Source: Perkinsus olseni
Lineage: Eukaryota; Perkinsozoa; Perkinsida
Direction: 5' to 3'
Length of the DNA stretch: 64,000 bases
Assembly (NCBI GenBank): GCA_013115125.1
Contig: JABANN010000109.1
Coordinates: forward strand, 1 to 64,000
Part shown: piece by piece, positions 1-12,900 of the stretch
How positions within the stretch are numbered: position 1 is the first letter of the stretch
How the letters are laid out: every line of letters starts with the position of its first letter
Translations under genes and position numbers: made by a program
Notes under the pieces: model-generated
What the model saw: the letters and a program-made list of their open reading frames with translations, nothing else
The model's database searches: none
What the model was told of the DNA's origin: nothing

Positions 1-331
1 CAAGCCCGAGGCCTTGGTGGACTTGCTGTATAAGTACGAAGTGGCCAAGAACCAACGCGACGATGTCCCGTTGCCGTTCACAAGCTTCTACCGTTGGCCA
101 TCTTTCTTCCGGGATATTCGTCCCGCGGAGTGGCTATGGGCTGAGATGTACGCCTACCCCTACGGCGCGGATCAGGAGTATTTGTCCCTGAACTGGATCT
201 GGAAGCAGACGGGACTGGATGCTGGACTTGAAGAAATCGTCTACCCTCTGATGGAGTATTATCGTGAAGTCGACTCTGATACCATCCCGGGCAGATGGCC
301 TGGATGGAGTCGGCATGGGCCTAATGCGTAG
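1..331 (+). CDS. 3' end of an unrecognised gene (partial)
   Basis: An open frame runs in from the left edge (frame starting at base 2) and ends at TAG 329-331, giving the last ~109 residues of a protein. It is rich in Trp, Tyr and Phe (FYRWPSFFRD, YPLMEYYREVD) and ends in SRHGPNA. I do not recognise a family and see no membrane segment or catalytic motif. The length of open frame, the aromatic-rich composition and the clean stop followed by T-rich DNA make it look like a real terminal exon. Everything upstream lies outside the window. Confidence 0.55.
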   Translation, partial: KPEALVDLLYKYEVAKNQRDDVPLPFTSFYRWPSFFRDIRPAEWLWAEMYAYPYGADQEYLSLNWIWKQTGLDAGLEEIVYPLMEYYREVDSDTIPGRWPGWSRHGPNA

Positions 332-1394
332 AGTCTTTTATTTAATTTGTCCCGTTACTCCCTGATTTGAGTACGGTGACTACTCGCGCTGCTATATTTC
401 ATTGTCTGCTGTGCCCTGACTACTGCTCCTTATTATTTCTGATATGCCGGGATTAGTTCGCTGTGATACTATCCCGTGATTTTATGTATTGCCTCTGCTA
501 AGGATCTGCTCAGGTTTGGCGGGGACGAGGTGTTGTGGGTGCAGATTGCCTACTACCGGTGCTCCTCTACTCGGTTGGTTGGTCCTGAGTATGTCCCGAG
601 CACTCCCCAAGGGTTTTGTCAAGTCCCGAGAGAGGTCAAACCCTCGCAGTCCTTATATAGCTGCTGAGCCCAATACCGATCGTCTGGGCAAGCGAGATGC
701 TCAGGCCGTGCTGTGAAGTAGAGAGAAGAGTGAAGTGCATTGTTACACTACTTCTGTCCCAGGGTAGTGGTATTGGCTTATTCTGGCACAAGACATCCGC
801 TTGTTGAGTTTCCCCTAAGTGATATCCAAGTCAGTACCGCGACACCCGGCGTCCACTGGAGAGTGCCGAAATCGATCACTGGTCACTGCCCCACCCCAGT
901 GTATGATGAGCACTAATCAGTTTAAGGAGAGAATATCGAACGCAAGGCTGGCCTTATGGGGGATCCGAAATCACAGGTACGAGAGCTGCTAGGCGCGACG
1001 TACGCTAGAGGCAAATTATGAATCACCGACCAATCATCTCCATCGCCCCACCTTGATACAAGGGCAAGGAGAGGGAGACGAAGAAGCGGCAGCAATAAGT
1101 AACAACACGGGGGAAAATAATATGCTAAAACAGCCCGGAAGCCTCCATCGGTTTGACGATCACAGCAGCACACCGTCAGCTTCAAACGACGCGCGGGTCG
1201 GTGGACCGGCTGCCTTAGCGGCCTTGGCCTTCGCTTGAGCTCGAGCATGGCGGAACCTGCACCACAGACGAACGCATGCCTCTATCACATCGCTACTCAA
1301 GTTGGCAACTCCTAGTGAGAAAGAATAGCAGTGAACTCACGGGAGGCATTGATCCGACGAAGTAGAGGTAACACTCTGCAATAACGAAGAATGT
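332..1394. other. Gene-free stretch
   Basis: T-rich DNA follows the stop of the first gene (3' UTR-like). Short open frames occur on both strands, but none has a recognisable motif or a convincing splice pattern. I see nothing further until the MITE-like element begins. Confidence 0.4.
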
Positions 1395-1553
1395 GCATGT
1401 CAAAGTGAGACCACTATGCCACATGCAAGAATGAGAACACTATGCCACTCGGCAGCTGGGGCTGAAGTCAGCACTCGGATGATGGCTCAGTGCTTCAATT
1501 GTTCGATCGCTGTTCTTGCACCACGTAGCATAGTGGCCCCACTTCTGCATGTC
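1395..1553 (+). mobile_element. MITE-like element, copy 1
   Basis: The ends are imperfect inverted repeats of about 25 bp (1395-1419 against 1528-1553). Both contain CCACTATGC reading inward, and a third copy of the motif lies at 1433-1446. A second copy sits in the opposite orientation at 51083-51247, with the same ends and a shared core around TGCTTCAATTG (1500 region). There is no coding capacity. Its size (159 bp), inverted ends and dispersed copies fit a miniature inverted-repeat transposable element. I could not identify a target-site duplication or an autonomous partner. It lies just past the 3' end of the neighbouring zinc-finger gene. Confidence 0.6.
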
Positions 1554-1694
1554 GTATTTCTTTCGTTACAGAGTGCATCAGACCTTCAACTCCAGAAAAG
1601 CTGTTATCAGGCAAACTTCATCTACCCGACTAGAATCGCCAAGACAGGCCGTCATGCGCACCCCCGAGAGGGCGAGACACCATCGTCTCGAGTA

Positions 1695-3624
1695 CTACCC
1701 CGGAGGCAGGAGACGGCCATTGGGAGCGAAGAGGGGCCGTTCGGCTGCCGACCGCGGCTGCTGCCATGGCTGAGCGTGCTGCCATACTGACGAGGAAGAC
1801 ACGGAAGTCGATGTGGTCCAGGGAAGTGCCGGGGCCTGACAGACACCACCTCTCCCTCAGAAAGAAAGCCGAGCGCCCCGACCCACCGTGGTCGATGCCG
1901 CAGAGGCTGACGAGACTGCTAGCTGTCCATACCAGCCGGCCGCCTGACCCGATTGCTCCCACTCAGCACGCTCATAGCGACTCCTGTGCCTGAATGACAC
2001 TACCACTCCTTCCCCTACACTTACACGATGATCACCTCTGACCGGCTACGTGGCTCTCTAAGGAGGACCAGGCCTGTGGCCGGGCGTCGCAAAGTGTACA
2101 GTAGAAGCAGTCCGGCCTTAGTTCAATGAATTTAGGCAGATCCTCCTGTTTAATTACGGGTGGTTCAGCACCACTGCCGACGCCCCCACCCTGGGCTGTC
2201 GGCACCACCGCCGCCGAGAGCTCCTCCTTAGAAGGTGACTGAGACAATAGCCAATACCCCAATCGAGACGACCGTCATACGTTAGTGAGCTGCATGTCTT
2301 CGATGGCCTTCATTCGGGCCTCCTCAGGCTGCATCTGCATCCACCGCAAATACCGCTGATGCTTCTCAGACTGCAGATGGTTGCTCATGATATCGAAAGA
2401 TATGCAGGTCTTCTTGCGGCAGAGCTCACAGTAGAGCCATCCCTTCTCTAGTCCTGGCCAGGGGCAGCTAGACGGCCCTGCTACCCCAGAGCGGCCCGAC
2501 AGAAGCCTTCAAAAGCTTCTGTTGGGCCATTTTGAGGGAAAGTCCAGAATTTTCATAAGGAAATTTTCACGTACATCGTGCTGTACATGATATAACCGCC
2601 ACGTCTCTCAGCACGAAGAATGGAATGAATGGCTCACCGTAGTATTTCTTCCCATCCGATAGCCCAACGAAGTTGTTCTCAAGAATGGCCCGCTGGCTGG
2701 CAGGGAGGTTATCATAGTCCTTCTGGGGGTCCCAATCAGGCGGCATGTCCCATGACGAAGACGAATAGTCTGAGGAAATACAATACTTGTGCAGCCGGAT
2801 ACAGAAGGGAGGGCCGGACGACGATTTAGCAAGCAAAAGGTCCTCGGATCTACCCCAGCACCCTCCGTTCTTCGAACGAGCAACAGGGGACGAGAGCTAG
2901 TAGGGCACACAATGGGTGTCGTCCATTATGACGAGAGATTTATGTGAGGTCGGCTAATGGAGCGATGAGTGCCCAAGTCCGCTGCCCAGTACTACTCCGT
3001 CTGTTGCCAGGAGGGTTGTCATTAGAGCGCCTGTCAGGATCCCAGGAGCTCTTCCACAGGCTACCTCCCAAAGCTCTCGAGTCCGATGGAGACTTCTCGC
3101 CTGAAGGAACAGCAATCCGGCGGCCTAGCACAGCCATTCTCACCCCATCTATTAAACCTCCCCCAGGATGAGGAGTCGGGCTTCTCATCTTCCTTCTGCT
3201 CCACCTTCTTCTTCACTTCAGCAGCAGCCTGCGGACTCCTCTCCGGAGAAGCAGTTTCTGACCAACAGAAGATCATCGCAAGCCAATCAGCTCAGCCCCC
3301 GGCTCACCTTGCTCGGTCGGAGGTTCCTTCTCCGGGCCATCCGCAGGATAAGAAGCGGAGCCTTCACCCGGCGGATCCGTCCTAAAATCCTCGAGGCCTC
3401 AACATCAGCAAAGCCAGGGGGAGGGTTGTTACGTACTTAGCCCCACTCTCGGCCATCGTGTGGGCGGCACTGAGCAGGACGGAGCGGGAGCCGTTCTGAT
3501 CCCCGGACCTGTCCAAGTGCAAGATGCGGCGTCGTCCTCCCAATGGAGGTGGAAAGGAACGCAAGTCTTCGTGAGAGCTCACCAGTTGTTGCCCTGCCTG
3601 CTGCCGTCATCCCCGATGGAAGGC
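1695..3624 (-). CDS. Tandem double U1-type zinc-finger protein, paralogue 1
   Basis: Spliced gene with TAG at 1695-1697. Exons read 5' to 3': an N-terminal charged, disordered part (~3600-3060, including EVKKKVEQKEDEKPDSSSW); a conserved block YDNLPASQRAILENNFVGLS (~2740-2640); finger 1 (~2440-2280, C-x2-C-x13-H-x5-H, WLYCELC...HLQSEKH); finger 2 (~2150-2040, CTLC-x12-H-x5-H, the last His coming from the next exon HRSRYERAEW); and a C-terminus ending FAPNGRLLPPG. The fingers have the spacing of matrin/U1-C type C2H2 fingers, a class that often binds RNA or works in splicing. The two paralogues upstream share the same plan. The family is unknown to me; the start is provisional (ATG near 3624). 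The intron after the conserved block holds a dispersed repeat and a hairpin. Confidence 0.65.
2493..2528. repeat. Hairpin in an intron of zinc-finger paralogue 1
   Basis: Arms of 14 bp (2493-2506 and 2515-2528, GGCCCGACAGAAGC against GCTTCTGTTGGGCC, one mismatch) with an 8-nt loop. It lies ~40 nt downstream, in the minus orientation, of the 43-bp dispersed repeat at 2571-2614, inside the intron between the conserved N-terminal block and finger 1. Confidence 0.6.
2571..2614 (-). repeat. 43-bp dispersed repeat, copy A
   Basis: Read on the minus strand it starts GTGCTGAGAGACGTGGCG and ends ACAGCACGATGTA. It matches 59527-59569 on the plus strand at 38 of 43 positions. The ends GTGCTG and CAGCAC are inverted repeats. 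It lies inside an intron that starts GTGAGCC, and a hairpin follows ~40 nt downstream. It has no protein-coding role that I can see. Confidence 0.7.
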
Positions 3625-3812
3625 ATGACAATCAACAAGCGAGAGGGAAATCAACTGCCGCCGTCACTCAGCCTCCCCGGACTAGCGCAATGCAGAAGCC
3701 GATGAAGAGAAGCATTCACGCGATCATGTACCCTCAGCGTAGGGCTGGCGGCGAAGGCGCTGCGCCGTCCTGAACCTGAGAGAGGCTATACCTCCACTCG
3801 GTGCATAGCCGA

Positions 3813-5606
3813 TCACCCAGGAGGCAGCAGGGCACCGTTAGGAGCGTACAGCGCCTGCTCTACTCCTTGCGGAGGCTCTGGGAAACGACGCTCGAACTGG
3901 CTCGGAGGTGGCGGCGAGAATGGCCGGGCACTCACCTGCATGGTCGTGAAGAATGAACTACAAACCGAGGCTCTCACGTTGTAAGACAGACTGTCTGCAG
4001 TTGACGCCGAGCGAGGTCTCGATGCCTCCAAACGGTCAGTATTACTCCGGTGCCTCGAGGAGAAGTTACAATACTTATCGAAGCTGCTAGGTGGGCAAAC
4101 CCTCGCCCACAACGGAGAGACTCCGAGAGCCTTCGACCAGACCAGTAGGCCCCCTTCCCTTTACTTATTCCCCTGCAGATGAGCCCACATGTCCCTCTCG
4201 TTCTGAGGTTTGGCATCACATAGCTTGCAGTAGTAGCTTTCGCCCTTCTCGATCACCGAGTCCGGCAACGACACCTTCTGACCATCCACCCGGCGCTTCT
4301 TGCCGCCGCCTGGCTGTTGAGAATTCACTGAGTTGGCCTGTTGGAGGGCGGGCGCCTCGAAGGCCTCCTGTCAAGGGGAGTTCTTCCCTCACTAGAAAGG
4401 TGACGATTTGTAGCACCTCAGTCAGCCGACGCTTCCCGACCAGAGTCTGCAGGGACTTCACGGACAAGACCACTAGGGGCTCTCTAGTGCTTAGCTGTGA
4501 CGGGGACTTCCTCTTTTTCTTCGACTTCTACAGCAAACGACGAATATGTGGAAACGAAGGCAATAGTAACGACTCTTCATCATGGCGCTGTTGATAGCTC
4601 CAACGCTCAAGATTATCTGAACCCTAACAACCCCTCTCTCTACCGTCCACTACTGGCTGCTAGACGGATGACAGAGAACCCCAAGCTCCTCCTCGCTACG
4701 GACTACCCACCCCCTATTCCCCCTACTGATGCTGCTGCTGCTGCTGAACTTCCCGCCGATTTCCTAAGAGTCTGCAACATTTCAAGGCTCGAGGCCAACT
4801 GATCTCGATCGCACTGCTTTCGGTGCCTGCAATCAGTCGGTAGCCCACTGACCATACGATGGAGCCCCCACGGCTACTTCTGGCCCGTTAAGTGATCTCC
4901 TAGGGAGATCTTCGCCATGGGCCCACACTTGCATAGAGTGCAGAAGAAAGTCTCGCCACGTTTAGAAAGAAACTTCGGCAGGTTACCAGAAATCTTCTGA
5001 GGTGCCGATTGAACAAGGGAAGCATCCTGAACGAGAGAGCGCAGAGAGGACAAAAAACAAGAGAACCGCCCTAACGGTCGGCACAGGTTCACCGGCCTCT
5101 AAGTCCTCTAGCGCCCGAAGTCGATGGTAGGCTCTTTATCCCGATGCCTTGGCTTCTAGGGGTATTACACTGCGAGGCACTGCTGCTACTCTTTCTTGAT
5201 GCCTCACGGAGGCAAGGTGACCTAACATGATCTCAAACCGGTCACACTTCTTGTCACAGAGGCGGCAGTAGAGCCAACCCGCCTTCACACCTACCAAAGA
5301 CGACAACCATACCATCTGGGCTACCTCAAGCGCGGCTACCTGGATGATACTCCCGACCATCAGAAACGGACACGAAGTTGTGGTCAAGGATACCACGCTG
5401 GGCCTTCGACAGAGGGGCAGGACCCACTGAGCCTCGATGAAAGCATCGTGACACAAAGGCACAGGGGCCACTATCCCCCCACTACCGCCAGTCATCGAGC
5501 GCTCCCTGGCCTCCTCGCACCAGTCGCTGGGTTCGGATAGGCTCTTCTCACCTAGCAGAGGCACGCTAGGAGCCGACCACGCGAGGATGACGCGATCGCA
5601 CTCCAT
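3813..5606 (-). CDS. Tandem double U1-type zinc-finger protein, paralogue 2
   Basis: TGA at 3813-3815 follows YAPNGALLPPG. Upstream exons are: N-terminus from ATG 5606 (MECDRVILAWSAPSVP); the conserved block LSKAQRGILDHNFVSVSDG (~5400-5340); finger 1 WLYCRLCDKK...HLASVRH (~5290-5200); a finger-2 copy FFCTLC...HLTGQKH (~4960-4870, last His in the next exon, HRKQCDRDQLASS); and another finger-2 copy YYCKLC...HLQGNKH (~4230-4150), followed by HRSNTDRLEASRP and a Pro-rich tail. So this locus has one finger-1 and two finger-2 modules. Either it gained a module or two genes are fused or abutting here: the link across 4750-4250 is the weak point. U1/matrin spacing suggests RNA binding; that is inference from the fold class. 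Confidence 0.55.
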
Positions 5607-6080
5607 TGTTCGGACTGCTGCCAGGCATCAGGCACTGACTGGCGATTGTGATCGAGGCTGTTCTCCTTATCATGGCCCCCTTTTCCGCTGCCGTGGATGC
5701 CCCACAGGGTTGAGGCCATGGGAGAGAAGGGACAGTCACACTAGTCACAGAGGAGGAAACAACACCATGTCTAGGAGTTTAGACAGCAGTACCACACCAA
5801 CAGCAACTCCTGTGAGCGGATCGCTACAGCCCGGCAGCAGAACCGCTGGACTGTCTGTGTTATCCTGCACTCCCACACAAGAGCTCCACTGACGGCCAAA
5901 AAATAACAGTCAAGACCGTGGAGGCCTCCATGAGTGTGGATCGCACACTGTGTACGTAGAGTAATGAACGACTTGCCGGTGGTGATTACTTGCTGACTTG
6001 AGCACGCTTCCGCAGGCACGTTCGGAAACTGCCAAGAACAGTACTATGGCGCTGCTCTCTGATCGAGCCACGCGCCCGAC

Positions 6081-7602
6081 TCACCCAGGAGGCAGGAGCC
6101 GGCCGTTGGGAGCATACAACGGTTCCTCGCCGCTGTAACGTCGGACTTGGCGTATGGGAGGGGGAGGTGGTGGCAGTGGCGGGAGGGAGGACGGCGTTGC
6201 AGGTGTCGCGGGCACCTGATCGCACCCCTCCCAAGGACTACCGCCGAGGGGACTGACTCCTTCCTGCGGCGCGGGGGTCAGAGCGTTGCCACCAGAGACG
6301 TCCCTCAACACTTGTTGCCTCCAAGCCTCCCTCTCCAGTGCGCTCCGGTGCCTGCAGGAGGATCTCACCACCCAGCTGCGTGCCGTGACCGAGCCATCTC
6401 ACTTCTGGCCGTTTATATGAGTCTCGAGGCACCACAGCGATTGAGGGTTCTTCTCGCACAAAGTGCATCGATACCCCAGCAAAGTCTCCTCTATGTACTC
6501 CGGTAGCTCCGCGCTCTCTGTTACCGAGATCCACTGGACAGTCTTCGGCTGTTCCTGACCCTCTGAGCTCTGACCACAGACTATTTCCTAGTCGGGTCTC
6601 CGGCAGATTGCTACCGGGCTGGGAGACGGTTTCCTCTCCTCCTGCCACCGATAGTAGCTGAGGTTTTGCTTGTGCTTCTTGGAGAGTATATGGGACAGCA
6701 TAGCCCCTCGAAGGATATGAGTTTTCTTCTCACATGCCAAACACACCAGCCACCCTTCCTCAACTGTCATCGACAGAACTCACTACGGCCAGACCAGCAC
6801 CAGGACTCACTCCCGAGGGTAGCCCCGTCGCTGAGGACCACGCTGTTCGCCTCGAGATGCCGCCTCTCGTCCTCGGGGAGGTTGCTGTAGGCCAGCTCAG
6901 GGTCATAGGGCTCGACGACTAATCAAGAGGAGGCCGTTACCAAGACGCTGTCTGAGCATTTGTACATAGCGAAGAAGATCCGGGCGGGAACAGCATTCCC
7001 GATGTGGTCAAGCGTGCCGGCTCAGTCACGGAAGAACGAGTGACAAGACCTGACAACCTCCCGATATGTTGTGCAAGTGGAGGACGTTACTGCTACCGGT
7101 GGAGGGGCAGGTGGTGGGAGCATCCCAGCTGCCTAAGCCGCTTGCGGTCAGGTCAGAGTTACCTACACGAGTAGAGGCCCAACGAACACAGCAGAACTTC
7201 TCAGATTTTACCCCATCACTCGTGTAATTCGCAAGACTTAACCACAGGGAACGAGTTCAGACCAACGCAAGGCCTCCACTGACCCCCAGGACTGTCCGCT
7301 ACTGCCCGTACAACTACGGCCAACAACTATTAGCTTCCCATCCGCACCTCCCTGCCTCCCCCATAGCTCAGCACTCCCCCACTCGAAGTCACTCTTACAG
7401 CCTGCTGAGTAAGGGTCAAAACCGTCGGGGAGTGATCGCGGCAGCAGCAGCCTTCCTTCCCACCCCCGACCACTTGACCGTTGGCAACGTCTGCACGGTG
7501 ATAGACATCCGGCGTGTAGTACTCCGTCCATCTGCCCTTTCCTTCGGCCTCCTTCTCACACGTAGCGTCCATTATCTGAATAACACCAATGCCTACCATC
7601 AA
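6081..7602 (-). CDS. Tandem double U1-type zinc-finger protein, paralogue 3
   Basis: TGA at 6081-6083 follows EEPLYAPNGRLLPPG. Exons upstream: Pro-rich linker with PPLPPPPPPI; HRSALEREAWRQQVLRD; finger 2 YRCTLCEKNPQS...HINGQK (~6500-6390); finger 1 WLVCLACEKK...HILSKKH (~6770-6690); the conserved block YSNLPEDERRHLEANSVVLS (~6910-6830). A further plausible exon (GRWTEYYTPDVYHRADVANG, ~7560-7480) would be its N-terminus, but that link is tentative. The order of modules is the same as in the two downstream paralogues, so the three genes arose by tandem duplication. Function unknown; the finger spacing is the matrin/U1 class. Confidence 0.6.
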
Positions 7603-9913
7603 CCTCGCATTCCTTTCCGATCAGCCCATCGACCCTGCACTTCCGTAAGGTACAGTGGCACGGCAATCGACTGGGCGGAAGGTGTAGCTCCCTCACCCCT
7701 TAATGATGACGATCTCTTCCCAGGAGGCCACCGCGGCAATAAAAGGAAGAGCTACAACCGTCCCAACTCCCTCCGGCTCCGGATATTAATGCTCTCACCA
7801 ACACAACAGCAGCCGTGCCGTGAACAACAACAAGAACATGTACAGGCTAATACTGTGTAATGCGCTGTTGGTTCTTCAGCGCCAAGTGCTGGCCTAAGCC
7901 ACGCTGCATACCTACAGTGACCACAAAGGCAAAGGCGCTGATGAGCACGAGTCCAACCCTACTGTTGCGCAACCCGTAAATGTTCTCTCCATAAACCCCC
8001 CGAGCGAAGCCAGTGTACCTGCGCTACTCTGAAAGGTGGCGAGGGCATACCATCCTCCACCCACCGGGGTATGTGCATCCCTATGGCAGGCTGTTGCAGC
8101 CCGTAGCCCTCCTGGCCTGGTGACCGTCCAGCATAGTCAACGTGAATGCCTACGGTGGCTATACGAGAGGGTCAAAGAGGAAGAGCTCACCAGTGAAGGG
8201 GCAGGTGCTCGTCCCCCTCCTCATGTGCATGTAGCTGCTACTGTGAACGGGTATTTCTCTATGACCGTCGGACTCGACCAGAGGTACCTTCAGTGGAGCC
8301 AATCGACCTGGCGAGCGCAAGGGAACAAGCCACCGCATGGGACGACCGGCCGTGCGATTCGCACGGTGTGGATAATCCCAACTACATGATTTCTACGTTG
8401 AAAGTTTCAGAGGGTTTTCCAGCGTTGGGAGAGATCGGTTATCAAGGTAAAAAAGCGGCTCTGGTTCAATACACCGTCGTCGAGATCGCGATGACAGCTT
8501 TCGACGTGTCGCGTCCGTAACAAGAAGTAACGAGGGGTGAGCCCTTCTTGAGCATACACCCTTTATGAGGCCATGCCCCCAGGAACCCCATCGCGCCTAC
8601 CTACCATAGTGTTATCGTCGGCAAAAAGGTATCCCGGCTTGAGCCGTCCCTTGCCATGGTACACTCCCATAGGATAAGGTCTGACCGAACACATCATCTC
8701 CCCTGTCCTTTGTCAGTGCAGAAGGCGTACCGATTAATGCTGCCAAACTCTCCAATTTCGTGAGCGCTGAGACTTCTGTCGAGGGTGTTGGTCCAGGATG
8801 CCCCTACAACAATAAAGGGCATCCCACTACTTTCATGCTGCTTTCCCGATGCTGAATTTATCGTGAGTGTTTGCTGCCGATTTTTCGGGGTACATAGGGA
8901 GGTGTTTCGAAAATAAAGAGAAGAAGAGTCACTCTCGAGCCCTCGGAAAGTTTTCTGGAGGTTTCCGCAGTCCCTTTCCGGCTCCGAGCAAAACAAGAGA
9001 AAGGGACGAACAAAGTCATCCTCGAGAAATACAACATTGAAATCGAAGAAGTAGTAGGACACCCTTTAGAGTCGCCCTACGGTCAGATCTACGGACACCC
9101 AAGAAATCGTCACTATGCCCCATAGGGATTTCCAGCGTTATCGGCCCCTTAATGGCCCTACCAAAAACGTTCTCAGCGGTTCTTCCAGGTACATACCCCA
9201 TGTACCCGGGGATGCCATCCCGGATGCTCAGTACCTGACGCCAACACCATCCCTCAGAGGACGGGAAGGGTCCGTGGTACCTTTCGAGGGCGTAGGGGTG
9301 GCAGCTGACATGCCTTGGGAATCCGAGACTCCCGGTAGTCCCCAGCTACTGGCGTTGAGATCCCTAAGCGCATTCGGTGATGGAAAGATTCTGGGCAGCC
9401 CGGCTACCTCGGGCATCGCACGATGAGCTTCGGACGCTAGGCCTCGAGAGGACGGTCGACGAGGATCGACGTGTGTCAACCTAAGATTCGATAAGATCAG
9501 CTTCACTGCATGGTAAGTGGATCCTGCGCAGTAGCCCCGCAGCTCAATACTATAGGGATTCAGCGGAACGTGGAGGATGCCCTTCGACCACCGTCACGCG
9601 CCTCGAAATTACTACCGTAGATCCGCTACTCCGGGAGCTGCCGCTGGACCGGGCCGTCCTCTTAGACAACATCAACCCTTCGTGACGGTTGTTGTTGAAT
9701 TTAGTTTTGTGGCGCGTGACGCTTCATTTGGCAACCGCGCACGCCCGAGGCCTGCTAAATTTTTCTTCTTTTTGACTGTGCAGTGGACCATCTATACGTA
9801 ACCTTACTCTACTACTCCTGAGCTTCTGTCCATCCGACCCTTTCCCGCGCTTCGCTCCGCTGGCTCGTCCTAATTTTGTATCACCATCAGGTGACTGTTT
9901 TTAGTCATCGGAC
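7603..9913. other. Region without a supportable gene
   Basis: Short open frames occur on both strands (for example near 8290-8520 plus and 8694-9062 minus), but I could not join them by splice signals or recognise any motif. The last ~250 bp before 9914 should hold the promoter and 5' UTR of the first Sec24 gene; it is pyrimidine-rich from ~9760. Confidence 0.3.
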
Positions 9914-12900
9914 ATGTCATATTACCAATCGCCATTCGGTCAGAATACACCAGCAGGGGCACCACCAGGATCATCGGTGCCTGTCCAGACCTCCCCCTTT
10001 CCAGGAGGGGCGCCCCAGATGGCTCCACCCCCCCAACCAGGCCAGCAGCAGCAGGGAAGTGGTACGCAGGCCGTCGAAGGGCTCCTCTGTAGTGCGGTGA
10101 CTAGCGGCGTTATCGTGGCGCATCTCCGGACGAGTGTCGGCGACAGTAGGAGATTTCATGGGGTTCAGGTCCCTACGGAGCGCCGCCTCCGATGGCTGGT
10201 GGCCAGCATCCAGTAGCACCCCCGATGGGTCAGCCTAGTGTCGGCCCTCCGCCCCTCCCAGGACAGCATATACCCGGGCCGCCACCTACATATGGTAGTA
10301 CTAAGGCAGTAGTGGATCAGAAGGGCTTTAAACTCTCTGTCTCAGCGTCCACGCCTTCTAACGCTGCCCCCGGGCAAGCCTTCGAGTATGTTGCGCCCGG
10401 ACCGACCGGTAGTCAGCCCCCACCAGCAGCAGCCCACGGCAGTATGGTTTCCCACGGTGGGATGGCGCCGGGTGGTGGACAGGTGCTAGAGGTAAGTGGC
10501 CTCCTATAAGGGCTCGTTCCGCCATGCTTCTCTTCAGACTGCCGAGTGCGATCCGGCTCTCAATGCCCGGCCTGAGTTCTTGCGGGGCAGCTTCAGTGTC
10601 ATGCCCGCCAGCGAGTCCACTCAAGTCAAGGCTAAGCTGCCCATAGGTGAGCTCTTCTTATCAAAAGGTCTAAGGTTCGATTCTCGGCCTCTGCAGGTTT
10701 TTTCTGCCAGCCTCTGGCCCCGACTGAAAGCCAGGTCCCCGTCGCCGACGTGATCCATCGTTGTGCTCGGTGTCGGACGTACTAATTTAGATGCTTGTAC
10801 CATCTTTCGCGCAAATCATCCTCAGGTACTTGAATCCGTTCGCCGCGTTGAACTTGCAGTTGCGGAGGTGGATATGTAACCTTTGCGGCCACTCGAACGG
10901 CATCGATGTCTACGAGCCCCCGCCGGAGATGACTTGCGGCACGGTGGACTTCATCGCCACCCAGGATTATATGGTACGGCTCCGACGCGTGTACCTCTGT
11001 ACGTAGGGCTTTGGTCGCAGGTTCGACCCCCGGTACCTCCTGTTTATGTCTTCTGTTTTGAAAAGAGTTATACAGCAATATCCACGGGGTTGGTGCGAGT
11101 TGCCGCTAACGCCATCAAGGATGCCCTCCCGAATCTTCCAGAACGGTCACAGATCGCTCTGATTACCTTCGATGACAAGAGTGTCAGCATCTTCGATTTG
11201 CAGGTAGGTCGCACTCGAATTTATAGGAAAATAAGGTCCTCGGGAAGTGCTTGAAGGGGCTGCAAGCAGCTGCTGAGTTGCTATTTTTACGGTATTATCT
11301 TCCTATTCCTCGCGACGACAATCGCCAAATAGAACATGATATTTCAGCGAGGTTGATAGCGGCCCTTCACCAATACTTGCTATCGTTACTATTGTTACGG
11401 TACCATCCTGCCCCGTCCCCTCTGCGATTCTCAAATTTATCAAGTAACACCCACATCGCGAACGCCTTCCTTTTCAGAGTGCAAATGGCACGGAGTATGT
11501 TATCTCCGATGTGGACGACCCCTTCCTACCCAAGCCGATGGACAGCCTCCTAGTTAACGTCTTCGATGACGCTGTTAATGGCACGATCAACAATGTCCTT
11601 GACAGCCTTGCCGAGATGAACCCACCCTCAGTGGCAAGTGACTGCTGTTGCATCACAGCTGCAGTCAAGTTGGCGAACTTGGTGATGCGTCATTTGGGTG
11701 GTAAACTTAGTATGTTCTCCTGTACCAAGCCGATCGAGCTTACCCCTGGCAAGCTGAAGAAGGAAGAGCGGGCGCCTGGTAGTAGTCCCCTCTGCCGTAC
11801 TGGCGAGTATTGATGATGCCTTTCTTCGTAGATGCGACCAGCATGGTGACTCCAGCGTCGTCGGTGTTCAAGGATATGACCTTGGACCTCATCGCCGTAC
11901 AAATCACAGTGGAGCTCTTCGTTGCAACGGACAACTTGCATATGGTAGTTGCGGGGTGTGGGGATCGAACCCGTGACCTCTGGACTACTGAATTATTTTG
12001 GTGCAGGATCTCGCGTCATTGGCCCCGTTGGCGAAGTACACGGGTGGCGACATGCGGTACTACCCGTTGTTCCGGGAGGCCTTCCGGGGCGAGCAACTGC
12101 GGCAGGATATCCAGCACATGCTCACACGTAAGATACGCTAACTTCTGAAACGGTCATAAAGATTCCTTCGCAGGCGAGACGGGCTTCGAGGCAGTTATGA
12201 AGTTCAGAGTTTCTCCTGGCTATGAACTCAAGAGCTACCATGGTCATCTGTTCCAGCGGTAAGGAGAAGGCGGTAGTCATCAGCATTGAAGAGCAAGTCT
12301 TGGTGTGGTAGGACTCGTAACTTGCTGGTGGCGCCTAACTGCACGGAGGATGAGACGTTCGGTTGCATCGTGGGCGTTAATAAGGATGTACTTGTTTAGT
12401 GTCAGCATCGACCTTGGAAGCTATCGTGTTTGTATCAGTTCTCTGGCCCGCAAGCACGCTCGGTGTGCATCCAAGCGGCATTGCTGTACACCTCCTCGGC
12501 TGGAGAGCGCCGTATTCGTGTTAATACGTCGCAGTTCCCGAAGTCCTTGGATGTAGGTTGTGGAGATTGCTACTGGTTGTGAGAGTATCTTTGATGGTAT
12601 CTTAGGTCGAACAAGTGATGGCCTCATGTGATGCCCAGGCGGCTGCCATCATTATGGGCAAGTATGCCATCAATGAGTCGCACAACGTGAGCGACGCACG
12701 AAAGTACGCCGAGGGGATGGAAGGGGCCTTCTAGACACTGTCATCAGGTACCTCCTGGACACGACCCAAGCTGCCCTCTCTGGTCCTAATGGTCGTCTAG
12801 AGAGCCTCGAGGCACTTCCAGGGTAGGTGGCTTCATCAAAGGTGTCGGTGAACACTCTTGGTTTACGCTACTGGCACGGACCGTGCACAACCTAATTTTT

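Noticed and set aside
10647-10696. Sense-strand GGTTCGATTC in a Sec24 copy A intron as another tRNA-derived intron
   Set aside because: The T stem pairs at only one or two positions and no acceptor follows; too weak to count.
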